Shown in pieces: positions 26,940-36,772 of a DNA stretch of 64,000 nucleotides. The notes below the pieces were generated by a model that saw only the letters and a list, made by a program, of their open reading frames with translations, made no database searches and had not been told where the DNA came from. The translations under genes and the position numbers were made by a program. Origin of the DNA: Steinernema hermaphroditum (taxonomy: Eukaryota; Nematoda; Chromadorea; Rhabditida; Steinernematidae); the NCBI GenBank assembly GCA_030435675.1, contig CM059622.1, positions 3,844,001-3,908,000 on the forward strand, in the 5' to 3' direction. Each line of letters begins with the position of its first letter. The stretch's first letter is position 1.

Positions 26940-29900
26940 GTCAGTAAAATACAAAGATATAGAAATTAGGGCTGCACAACCTCAAACCTCTAATTAATCT
27001 AAATTTTACCAATTTTCAAATATTTAATGTCTTATCTTTCAGCATGTTCGGCTCGGAAGAACAACTCGCGCCAAGTATGAACGAACCGATGATGGCAGGC
27101 ACTCCAGAAGCTCACGATTTTGAGTAAGTTTTCCACGTTATCTTGCCTCCAGATCTGGTTCATGCCAGATCCACCTTCTACGTCCCAGATGAAACTATCC
27201 CTGTAACCAAGATCAACGATTTTTGTGTACTTATTATCAGTCCGATAATGTGTCCTTAAAAAACAGAAATCATTATCGATGGACTTGTGCGAAGCAGGCC
27301 GAAATCCGCCCTTTTAAGCCTTGATTAAAGCGCCACTCAATGATTCATTTCATCGAATTCAAACGAGTAATCTATCCGGCACTTCCTCTTCTAAGACCTT
27401 TACCCTTGCTCGTCTGCCAGACGTCTCCAACGTCACCGTCTGCCCTTCCACGCTAAATCCCATCCTCTTTCAGCATCGCATCGCCGCTCGTCGGCGGTCC
27501 GAATCAGCCTCCGCCGTCGGCGACTCCGGACGCCGCCGATCCCACCGGAAACGCTTCGAAAAAGTCGACAACACGTCGCAACGCTTGGGGCAATATGTCG
27601 TACGCTGATCTCATCACGCAGGCGATCATGAGTTCGCCTGAGAAGAAGTTGACGCTTTCGCAAGGTACGTTCGTTCTGGAATATGCCCAAATCACTGGGT
27701 GGTCCCTTTTGGCATCGATCCACGTTCCCCACCCCCAATCAACCAAGTTTGGAGCGTCTAATTACCCTTGTTTTTGATTTTTTATTCCTTCTTGAGAGAA
27801 TTGACATTCCGATCACTTCAATTTTACAACCTTTCCGTCGCCAATTGGCCGATCCATTCTCCGTAATTAATAACATTTTCGAACTCTGGAATGTATCGTA
27901 CCCGTCGGCAATATGGTACTGCTTTGGCGCCAAAAGCTTGTCACATAAACGTTCCTCTTGTTTTCGGCGACGCCTGGGAACGTCGCCACAAACGAGCCCC
28001 GGTCGTTCGCCTCGTTTTGAATAGTGAATTATCACCCATTGCCGGCGACGTCTCCCCACCCTTTTATCACCCTTATCCAGGAGGGACGTGCTTGACGACG
28101 TTTTTGTTGCAGTCTACGAGTGGATGGTGCAGAACGTGCCGTACTTCCGCGACAAGGGCGACTCCAACAGTTCCGCTGGATGGAAGGTGAGTGCCTTTGA
28201 AGAGGCTTCGGGGCTTCAAAGTGGGGGTTAGTTCCACGATCTTCTTGGGAGGAGACGTACAGGAACGGGGTGAAATGCAACATCCATCCATCTCCACACC
28301 CAAATCCGACACTAATGAAGGGATCTCCGTCCGGATAAGGGGCACTTTGTCCCACTCATTCCGGCGAGGACGGATTTGGATGTTCATTCTCTACAGATCG
28401 CGCGCGTCAGGATAATGGTCGTTGTTCGCGGCGCTGTTGCGCAATAAATAAAAGTCATCGCGCGCGAGTGCACATGGATTTCCACGTGAAGTCGAATGCG
28501 GAAACTGAAGGGGCGTTCGATTAAGTGTTCGGGTTACGAGCAGGTTCAGCTGGCAGGAGATAGCATTTGATAAACTATACTACCCCCTAGGCGCCGTTAT
28601 ACCGTACTGGTTGCAAAAGATATTTGTGAATTTTTCATGTAGTCATAATACCTAAATGTAGGCAAATCCAGGCTTGAAATGTACCCCATAAAGTACTTCT
28701 AGGGCTTCTACAAGGTGTTCCAAAAAGGACACTTTAGACAGACGCTTGGAAAGCCATTTAGGGCTAGGGCATCTAAATGGGAGATCGGTCGGAAAAGCGA
28801 AGGAAACCGGCCGGTCTAGACTTCTGTCTGAAGTGCGCCCTGTAGACAGGAAATCCCATTCTCCATTATTCAAAGAGCGGTCGAAATCAGACAAGTCGCA
28901 AACAAGGTTTCATTTGCGATCATTGTCCTAAACTCGGCCGGTCCATTGCCGATCAATCCTGTAATATAACTAACAGAAGGGTATCTTTAAGTATTAAAAA
29001 TTTTTGGACAGAACTTTATCAAATACGCTAGCATTTGCTCAATGAAATCTTCAAAAAATTCCCTTTCCACTAGGACTGAAAGACAACACTACTTTCCATG
29101 TCCATCCGCACGAACGTGAAACCAGACCCACTCCACTGGAATTAATCCAGCCCGTCTACGGAAAGGCCGTCTTGCATAAAGTCCAGACCGGCGACAACAA
29201 AAGGTCACACCGCCGCCGTCCCATGAATAATGGAAAAAGAGTACAAAACGGAAAAGTGCAAATTAATCAGATGAAGATCTAATCGACCCAGGGGGTACTG
29301 TAGGCAGTCAATTTTTTAATTTTGCTGACTAATTACCCTCCGGCAAACAATGCAACCAGTGGTGCCACCCACCCGGCCACCCGCCAATCCAATCTGTTCA
29401 GAGTCAGCTGCAGATCGGAAGATTTAAGAGGGTCGGCGCGCCTTCGGTGCCGCAATGTTGCGATTTCGGCCGTCGTCTCGGTGCCACTTTTTTTACGAGC
29501 GCCTCGCGCTCATCAGTGCCCCTCCGCCGCTGTAATCGTTTTTTCCGAAAGATTTATGGGCGCTGTCGGCAGCTGTTCGCCGCCAGTCGCTGCGCAACGC
29601 CGCCGCGGATCATGGATTAATCCGGCCGGGCGGCGTTGCAAAACGCGATGGGGAAGTGGACACTACTAATGATGGACATAGAGGGAGGCTTGAGGCTGGC
29701 CATGTGAATTTTGAGGATTTCGAACCTTAGGATCTTCAAATTTTCATCTTTTATGATCCAAAAAAGGTTGCTTTTATCTTGCTTCTTGATGGCCATGCTC
29801 TATGTTCCCCAAAAGCGCAAATCTGGCCCTGGTTTTACGTGTGTCCTCATCACTCCCCGTCACTATCCCTGCGAGTGTCCTCCTCGGCATGTCACTCACC

Positions 29901-32900
29901 CGGACGCCCAAGGTGGTCCCGATCCCGACACGAACAATAAGTGCCGGCTGGCACAGCGGCGAAACTTTCTCGCCGCGTCAAAATAGCGATTGTTTCGCCA
30001 GAACAAAAGAGCGCGAATTTCACTAATGGCGTTGAGTGAGAAGGTCACGGCTGGGTTCATGTCCGGATCAGGAGCTTTGAACCCGGGCCCTAGGTGCTAC
30101 TTTCTCTCCCACGTGCGATCCTAACCATCACCGTGATCGGTGACGCATGCGAAGAAAAGAAGGATAATTGCAATTGATGGCCGCGTCATCGCTCATCATC
30201 TTTCGATGTCGCTCAGCTGAGAACAGAGGCGAGTGCCATGTGCTAAGAGTGCGCGCGGATTAGCTGAGCCCCCCGGATCGCGTTGAGGACATTCGAGAGG
30301 ATACGGTAGCACGGGGTGCATGGGAATGCCGCCATCTGCGACGCTGATTTGCGGATTAGCGAATTGCGATAGGGCGACAGTTTAAGCGGGGAACGGGTGA
30401 TAGGGATTAGGGACAGGACTGGTATATGGACGATGTTCGGTTGGAGCGTACCGTTAAGTCCTTTCAAAAGGCGTGGTTCTACGATAGTTACCGTAGCTAG
30501 GTCTTCGTGTTATATGTCCTAGGATTGAGTTCGAAGCATTCATTAGCATTCTTTAAATTTTGTGTATTTTGACCCAGTTTGGCTTTTAGATCAGCTTTCG
30601 CTGACGTAAATACGAAAAAAGTCCATATTTAGAGTACGTGCTAGTGTTAACCCGAGATGTGACTCTCAAAGTTTCCCTTTTAACGAATCTCCAATCAGCT
30701 GATGGCTCTTCTCACCAAAAACTACTCACGACCACTTCTCTTCGCACCCTTTCAACCCTAAAACGGCCGATAAGTGCGCTCCCCACCGACGGCATTTATT
30801 AGTTTAGGCCCGGCTTCCGGAGACTTTCCCTTCGCCTCCTTTGTCCTCATTCTCACCTCGGCCAGTGACCTCGCATTCTTCGCTGACCAGCGCCCCCTCC
30901 TCCTCTCGAATCGATCCGTCAGCGGTGGCCACAACTGACCACTGGCCACGAGACTCTCGAGTCGTTTTTTGCCTCGCGCGCTCACTGACCTCCGCCGGCG
31001 CCTCTCGCGCCCTCCGCACTTCGGCGCGATATTTCGTCCGAGAGTTCTTCGGCCCCGCCCACACACGAAGGAACGTCGTCGTCGTCCGCCGACTGCTCTT
31101 CTGCCTGCCCAGCAGCACGCCACCACCATCAGCAGCAGCAGCAGCAGTAGCACTACTCGGGGAGAGGAGTCCGCAACACGAACCAACCATCCATCGGCCA
31201 TCGTCGGCCGTTCGCAGCGGCGTTCGCCCGCGCCCCTCTTCTTCTCCACCGCCGCCGCCGCCGCGGTGCTGTCGCCTCGTGTGTGTGTTGCTAGCCGCCC
31301 GCTCTTTGCAGACGTTTTTCGAGCGATCGACGCGACTATATAATCTGGTTTCTATTTTGGTCCGAAACCAAAAAGCCGAGAGTCTCTAGGCTAGTCCTCA
31401 GCACCCTCTCCAGTCTTTTCCAGCCAGAGTCGATGATCAGGGGTACGGTGGCGATCGCACATTTGGCGGATTCGCACTTTTTGTTCAGTTGTTTTTTGTG
31501 GAGTTCAAAAGAGATCGAACGTGTAAATGAGAGATTAGAGATGTCTCAGTTCGCACTTTGAGAAGAGACAAAAAAAACTGATCATGTTTTTTTGTAAAAA
31601 AAAGGTATAAACGGTGTGATCTTTGATCGTTCTGATTGGGTATCTGTTGACCTTCCGATAGAACTGGTGATATCGTTTCCCACGGCACACCTAAACGAAT
31701 TTCAGCTATTCCTGGAATCCAAATTTGATTCTTCAAGTACAGTTCATTTTTCGTTTCTGATGTTAGGTTCATTCGATTACTCACTTTCTATTTACCACCG
31801 GGTCCTATTCTTTCTCTTCCCACAGGTGCCCTAACCCATTTACTCCCTGAAATGCCCTCCTGTTTGCGTGTTTCGCGACTTTCTTGTTCAAGTTGCCTCG
31901 TGACAAGACCACCCCGCTCAGACCCACTAGAATCTCGAGGCCATGGCGATGGCCGGCGAGATGGAAGACGACGACTTCATGGTAGAGCCTCGCGGGCGCT
32001 GCAACACATGGCCCATGCAGCACCACCAGGCCGAGGAGTACATGATGCCGTCGCCGCCCCAACACCCGAATCCACTGCCTAGCATCCAGCATGTCGTCAA
32101 CTCGCATCCCTACTATCGCCATCCCGACAACGGGTACTCGCATCCGGCCTTCCACGACGACCAGATCCTGCCACCCACGGGTCAAGAGCTGGAGGGCCAC
32201 ACGCCTCCCAAGCGGAAAAGGAATCGCCGCAAGCCGGCCGATGCGTTGGCGCAGAAGAAGCCTAACCCCTGGGGCGAAGAGTCCTACTCGGACCTCATAG
32301 CGAAGGCGCTGGAAGTGGCGCCGGAAGGTCGAATGAAACTCAACGAGATCTACGCCTGGTTTTCCGAGAATATTCCCTACTTCCGCGAGCGGTCGTCGCA
32401 GGAGGAAGCCGCCGGATGGAAGGTAAAGTTCGCACCTGGGCGTGTGTGCCGGCGACGGAGGTCGCCCAATTTTGAGTCCAAATTTCGTCGTCGAGATAAG
32501 AGAGTGGAGAAGGCCGGTCAATGCTGCTGCTCAAGTTGCGTGTGACCTTGGCGGACTACGGCGTTGCATCGTGCTGCGCGATTGAGATTAAACTCCTATA
32601 GTTATACATGTAACCGTGCGTGCGCGCACACTGTGGAGACGGACGATGGCGTGCAGGAGACGGTGTAACAGGTTGGGCTGAAAAAGGGAACGCTGCAGAA
32701 AACCTACTTTTAGTAATAATCGATTTTGTGGGGTCAGCTGCGATAGCGGCGCTGATGGCGGCGAACACGTTTCGGCGCTTTGTAATGAAACTGTAAAGTT
32801 GGCGGAGCGATGAAAAAGTGGTGTCTTTCAAGGATAGTGGTCTAGCGACGAAGATAGGGGGGCAAAAATTGCTTGAGGGACATCTAGACGACAATTTTGA

Positions 32901-35622
32901 GACGTCGTCTGAGTGGACCTCATTTTGAGAAATTAAGAAGCGGTTGCTCGATAGTTTGAGACGTCTAAACAAAACGATCTTTCATTTCTCATTTGCACTC
33001 CATTGCAGATCGGTCGAGTGTATATGATACTGTATTTCTTTGTTTCTGAGTTGATGCTCGAAAAGTTCCCCTACTTCTTGATTGGCATTTGTCCAGTTTT
33101 TGTCATAAAACCCTCTGGCAAACAACTCGTAACCGCTATCGGCGTCGTCATGCGACCGGACTATAGCCGTCCGCTCTTTTGCAATATGCAAACAGCGGCA
33201 CATTTCCCGTTCCATCGCAGCTGTTTTCTTTCGCTCTCACATCAGCTGTGGCTCGCGGCGGGCTTAAAAAATGAGGCGCTTTCGGCGCCACGTGGTGGGG
33301 GGTCGCCGCCGCATGATAGGGGGGCCCTTGCGGGCGCTCCTTTTACAATTCACGACGATGACTTCAAGGACGGGAGCAATGAAGGGTGACTTTGGAAGGG
33401 GAAGCTTGGACATTGCAATGTGGAGATGGATGGACAGTTCATGTTTGGGGTCTATAAGCTATTTTTCGCATAACTCCTGCTAATCACGTCCCCTTTAGAA
33501 CTCGATCCGGCACAACCTGTCGCTGCACAATCGCTTCATGCGGATCCAGAACGAAGGCGCCGGCAAGAGCTCGTGGTGGGTGATCAATCCGGACGCGAAG
33601 CCGGGCCGCAACCCGCGACGTCCGCGCGCCGCCACCATGGAAGCCACTTCGAAGGTAATCGAATCTTTCTGTTGTGTTGCGCATGCGAGGATGGTACCGA
33701 GCCACAAGCGACATCGATAGTTTGCTGTTTGCTCAGTCGTTTCTGTTGACCGAAGCGCGGAGAGGAACGAAGACAGAAGCGTCGTCGACGACGCCGCCGA
33801 CGACGACGTTATCGTATCAGATTGACGCGCATTTGAGAACGACGCATGAGAACGGGAAAGTGGAGAGGAGCGTTTTGAGGAGGGAGAGCAAACAGACGAG
33901 GGAGAACACTTGGGGTCTAGAAGTTCGACTGAAGATAACTTATAGAGCATAGGCCCTTCGAAAATCTGCCCTTCGAAAAACGCATAAACAAATCTGACCC
34001 TTCCTCATTGCAGGTCTCCATGGAAAAGAAACGTCGAGGGGCGAAGAAGCGCGTCGAGATGCCGGGAACCATCCGAGGCCCCGGCCTCCAGCCCGGAAGC
34101 TCTCTGGTCGGCTCGCAGGCCTCCATTATGTCGCACGACCCTTACGGCGACGCCGATGAGCCGATGAACAACTTCGACGGATTCAGGCAAGTATCTACCA
34201 TATGCGGATGGAAGACAAAGTTCCTTTTCAGACCAAGAACCCAGTCGACTATCTCAATCCCGGCGACGACGAGCCGAGTGTCGCCGTCCATGGAACAGGC
34301 GGCCTTCGACGAGTTCGACTTCCCCCCGTGGGTGGACAACGCCGCCGCCCAAGCTCACGCTCAGGCTGCCGCTCCCCACTGCGTTAACGAGCTTCTGGAC
34401 AGAACTGGCCAGGTAAGGGGACTTCTAGTGTGATCCAAAAAACCACTCATATGCCTAAAACTGAGCCTATACGTTTGCCTTTCAGATCCGTATCGGAGAC
34501 AATGGTGTCCCAGATGCCTCAACCTTCCCTCGGATGTTGAATGGTCCACAAATCAATGGTAATATTCGGCTCTTCCACTACATCAATCAAGATTTGCCTT
34601 CAGGAATCAAGACGAGTCCTACCCAAATGGCTGCCCAAATCCAAGTTAAACAGGAGCCGATCGCGTCGATGGCCAACGGCGGCATCAAGGTGAGAACGAC
34701 AATTAAACCTTATTTGCTCTCTCCCACTTCTTGGAGAGTTCAAGTGCGCCCTCCAGCGATCATTATCCGAGCGTGTCGATGATTCAGTTCCAATTTCAGA
34801 CGGAAATCAACGGTGTCCAGCCGCCGCCGTCCTACCACGAATTGGACCCGGTTCGCGGAACTTCACAGCTGCAGCACAATCCTCTTCTGCGCACGGCGCA
34901 GCTCCAGACGCATTTATTGGGCGCCAAGCTCGCCGCCCCGCCTCCAGTCGGTGTCGGGTAAGTGTTATCGAATATCCGAATTTTGGCGATTGGGGGAAAC
35001 CAAAAGACGTATTTAAAAATTCCAAAAAGAAGACAAACATTTGAAGTAGCAACCGGTGGGAGCCTGTCCAAGGGGACATCGGTGAACTCTTGGTTAGGAA
35101 TAAAGCTTAAGAAAGGGATTAAAAACGGGTCATCATGGTATCCTTTCCCCAACAGAACTAGATTTATATTTTCATTTCCGTATTTTCTCGACAAGATGCC
35201 CTCCTATAATGCACATCATATCCTGGCCATCTAGCCCAAAACCGGTGTGATCTTGTCCATAAGAATATCATTAAACTCTTGAATGGAATAGAGCTTTAGA
35301 AAGCGATTGGGAACTGGTAACTTAGAGTCATCATGGTCTTTGTCCATCATATCCTGACCACCTCTTTTGCAGATTCTCCTGCTTCCCGGCACCGATGTAC
35401 TCAGCGGCGATCGCCGCAGGCTCCACGATGCTCCCGTGGTCCGCCAGCACGTCCACCGCCGCTCTGATCGCGCAGCCGACCTGTGGTCTGTCGGCAGGCC
35501 TGCCCACCGACCTCGAGAACCTCAACCTGCCCGACAGCCACTCGTTGATGGATCTCGACATGGAGTCGCTGCTGCGCCACGAGCTGGAGCTCTCGCAGAA
35601 TGAGAAGCTCGGCTTTGACTAG
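26554..35622 (+). CDS. daf-16: DAF-16/FOXO, d/f-type isoform
   Basis: Isoform-specific exons 26554-26939, 27043-27123, 27474-27664 and 28113-28186 (732 nt) join the shared exons from 33499, giving 602 residues. Phases match at every junction. The first exon carries the AKT site RDRSNTWPL (T101) and the block [12 protein letters not shown], which I recognise from the C. elegans DAF-16 d/f N-terminus. The next exon (MFGSEEQ...) aligns with its YGSNEQ segment. Exons three and four encode an alternative forkhead first half, from [16 protein letters not shown] to DSNSSAGWK, used instead of the a-type half at 31943-32422. An in-frame TAG at 26416 bounds the open frame; the first ATG is 26554 (MMSTT). 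The 26940 donor is a weak GTCAGT, chosen because it keeps frame and restores the EED-x-D junction. An acceptor at 26488 could start the 5'UTR. Ser/Thr-rich N-terminal 60 residues look disordered. Confidence 0.93.
27043..27123 (+). CDS. daf-16: daf-16 shared 81-nt exon of the long isoforms
   Basis: This 27-codon exon, flanked by CTTTCAG and GTAAGT, begins with one base that completes a split codon and then reads [11 protein letters not shown]. The ATG lies one base after the acceptor, so a transcript trans-spliced here could start translation at this Met and lack the first AKT site. Its length is a multiple of three, so skipping it would keep the frame. Confidence 0.88.
   Translation, partial: HVRLGRTTRAKYERTDDGRHSRSSRF
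27474..27664 (+). CDS. daf-16: daf-16 exon with alternative forkhead N-half
   Basis: The exon completes an Asp codon and encodes a Pro-rich spacer, the basic KKSTTRR and the forkhead start [16 protein letters not shown] through [10 protein letters not shown]. Acceptor TCTTTCAG, donor GTACGT at 27665, leaving one base. It pairs with exon 28113-28186 and is mutually exclusive with the a-type half. Confidence 0.92.
28113..28186 (+). CDS. daf-16: daf-16 exon, alternative forkhead middle part
   Basis: This 74-nt exon has acceptor TTGTTGCAG and donor GTGAGT. It encodes [16 protein letters not shown] and ends SSAGWK, phase 0. That is the same end point as the a-type exon, so both can join 33499. 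Confidence 0.93.
28187..30780 (+). other. daf-16 intron between the two forkhead options
   Basis: Holds MITE copy 2 and a moderately GC-rich stretch at 29400-29650. No exon supported. Confidence 0.55.
28709..28844. mobile_element. MITE with mariner-like ends, copy 2 (in daf-16 intron)
   Basis: The 136-bp element begins TACAAGGTGTTCC and ends GTGCGCCCTGTA. The inverted ends match over CACTT-AGACA. The core carries CGGTCGG and CCGGCCGGTC as in copy 1. It lies 0.5 kb after the alternative forkhead exon. Confidence 0.6.
30780..31400 (+). promoter_or_regulatory. GC-rich block and TATA box upstream of the a-type exon
   Basis: GC-rich sequence with an AGC repeat (about 31131-31150) and GCC runs leads to TATATAAT at 31337-31344. 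A small hairpin (TTTTGGT/ACCAAAA) follows at 31356-31374. The a-type start codon is 600 nt downstream behind an acceptor at 31826. This fits the a-type promoter with a spliced 5'UTR. Confidence 0.45.
31943..32422 (+). CDS. daf-16: daf-16 a-type first coding exon (N-terminus and forkhead first half)
   Basis: This 160-codon exon ends exactly at GWK of the forkhead, with donor GTAAAG at 32423, phase 0. It holds the acidic start EDDDF, the AKT/14-3-3 site RGRCNTWPM, a His/Pro-rich linker, a basic NLS-like [10 protein letters not shown], then the winged-helix first half. Compared with the C. elegans a-type N-terminus the linker is shorter, lacking the Ser/Gln-rich runs, while the domain is nearly unchanged. 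Confidence 0.95.
31943..35622 (+). CDS. daf-16: DAF-16/FOXO forkhead transcription factor, a-type isoform
   Basis: Coding exons: 31943-32422, 33499-33654, 34014-34186, 34232-34412, 34486-34558, 34604-34689, 34800-34957, 35373-35622; together 1557 nt, 518 residues, in frame throughout. FOXO proteins are nuclear effectors of insulin-like signalling; AKT phosphorylation sends them to the cytoplasm. Seen: first AKT site RGRCNTWPM (T22), basic stretch before the domain, forkhead about residues 105-205 opening [13 protein letters not shown] and holding the recognition helix [10 protein letters not shown], second AKT site RPRAAT (T206), [12 protein letters not shown] (217-225), third AKT site RPRTQS (S275), the conserved PPPSYHEL block, and a C-terminal helix ESLLRHELE matching the FOXO activation region. 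The start ATG 31943 follows an in-frame TAG at 31928; ATGs at 31949 and 31961 are alternatives. A good acceptor at 31826 may be a 5'UTR or spliced-leader site. Odd: a GC donor at 34187. Identity is certain; exact 5' end is inferred. Confidence 0.95.
33499..35622 (+). CDS. daf-16: daf-16 shared 3' exons (recognition helix, NLS, activation region)
   Basis: These seven coding exons are common to all isoforms. The first (33499-33654) carries the DNA-recognition helix and the second AKT site. That site reads RPRAATM without the extra ERSN residues of C. elegans and so looks closer to the vertebrate RRRAASM form. The second carries the NLS, the third the RPRTQS site. Exons 34486-34689 carry a short Lys-Gln-Glu-Pro stretch (VKQEPIA). 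Exon 34800-34957 holds PPPSYHEL. The last exon (35373-35622) ends with a Ser/Leu-rich activation helix and TAG at 35620. Introns are 359, 45, 73, 45, 110 and 415 nt. Confidence 0.94.
34187..34231 (+). other. daf-16: 45-nt GC-AG intron in daf-16, stop-free and in frame
   Basis: The intron starts GCAAGT instead of GTAAGT and ends TTTTCAG. Removing it joins F and RPRTQS exactly as in other DAF-16 proteins. The nearest GT donor (34191) would shift the frame. Its 45 nt read in frame without a stop, so retention would only add 15 residues before the third AKT site. Confidence 0.85.
34559..34603 (+). other. daf-16: second 45-nt in-frame, stop-free intron in daf-16
   Basis: GTAATA to CCTTCAG delimit 45 nt that also read through without a stop, adding 15 residues if kept. 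Whether it is removed cannot be told from frame alone; splice signals favour removal. Confidence 0.65.
35082..35372 (+). repeat. diverged tandem duplication in the last daf-16 intron
   Basis: The segment 35082-35236 recurs at about 35270-35372: ACTCTTG-TAGGAATAAAGCTTA against ACTCTTGAATGGAATAGAG, the shared TCATCATGGT, and CATCATATCCTGGCC against CATCATATCCTGACC just before the real acceptor. The first copy thus contains a decayed duplicate of the acceptor region. Confidence 0.6.
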
Positions 35623-36300
35623 ACGCCTCCTTTCCTCCTCCTCTTCTGTACATACTGTAGCCTCCTCTCCTCTTCAATTCCTCGATTGATACCTCTCCTC
35701 CTCCACTCAAAGGGTTCTAAAGGGTAATCACTCCGCATCCCAGCCACCTACCTATAGACGATTTATTACAAATTTCTTCGCCGAAAGATTCGATTCTTCT
35801 CCCATCCCGACCCTACCGTACCCGTTGTGCCCCGCCACCGAGACACCGTAGTCCTCAGCCGCAGTAGTGTTCTTTTTCGCCGTTTTCCACACGAGAGTTG
35901 CAATGTAAATCTATAAATCATAGTTTCGCCGTTCCCTTCGAGAGCCTGTCCAAAGCGGCGGCAGCTGGTGCCCCGCTTTACAACACCGGGTCTCAACGCG
36001 AAAGCGATCGTCTCCGGGCGCCTCTGCCGTCGTCTCCACCAAATACCGTATGTACATAGCCCCGACGCCAACTCTTTCAGACCCATTTACTCGGTTCCAC
36101 AACGTTTCTTCTTCGAGCAGATCATATTTTTCTGTACACTTTGCACAGACTGTGTTTGTCCTCCGTTCGGCCCCCGCTCCTTCAGTTCGGTACCCTTTTG
36201 CTGTACATCTTCGAGAGCCTCGTTTTCGTCGAAAAGAAACAGAATTTCATATTATGGTGTGTAAAAAAGCGATTTTGATTTGTGAATGATTTATTCTTTG
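35623..36300 (+). other. daf-16: probable daf-16 3' UTR
   Basis: The sequence after the TAG is pyrimidine-rich and without coding character. No canonical AATAAA was found in this stretch. Variants TATAAA (near 35911) and ATTAAA (near 36318) are the only candidates, so the cleavage site is unknown. Confidence 0.5.
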
Positions 36301-36733
36301 TTGTTATTGAGATCGGATTAAATGAAAAATTGTTTATCTATCCGATTGAGCATGATTTCACTGAGCAGAGCGGAGCACACATGACACAGAGATCGTGAAA
36401 TGCATGTAGAATCGATTCTGTTCTCTAGTTCCAATGATGATCCATTACGGATGATAGGTGTTGATCTCGGACATTCCGATCTGAAAAGAACAACCCTACC
36501 GCATACACTGAGGGCGATTACAACAAATCGACTGAGTGTTACCAGAACCAGGTTGAAGATCTGAAATCATTAGCTTCATCGAGCTAAATGTGATAAGCTC
36601 AATCATATGAACGTTTACTATGCCACAGAAATCGTGAATCGAGATTAGCGCGCAAAGCCTTAGTAAGGCATAAGGATTACGGCTACAGAATATAGGCTGT
36701 GAGCGAGTCCCGTGTTCAGTTTTGCGCTGGGCT

Positions 36734-36772
36734 AACATCCCGGCTTGGCTTAGGCTCATGCCTATTGATTTC
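36734..36772. repeat. stray fragment of the CCTAAGC foldback repeat
   Basis: CCCGGCTTGGCTTAGGCTC plus ATGCCTAT-GATTT matches part of the arm at 53161-53229, showing that the foldback repeat has more than one genomic copy. Confidence 0.5.

Noticed and set aside
30841..31389. 182-codon open frame upstream of the a-type exon
   Set aside because: Low-complexity Ser/Pro/Arg, open in opposite frames too, and followed by a TATA box; more likely promoter or 5'UTR.
31805..32521. 238-codon antisense frame opposite daf-16a
   Set aside because: Shadow of the conserved forkhead exon, which is certain on the + strand.
34191..34196. GT donor GTATCT in daf-16
   Set aside because: Using it shifts the frame and destroys the RPRTQS site; the GC donor four bases upstream keeps it.
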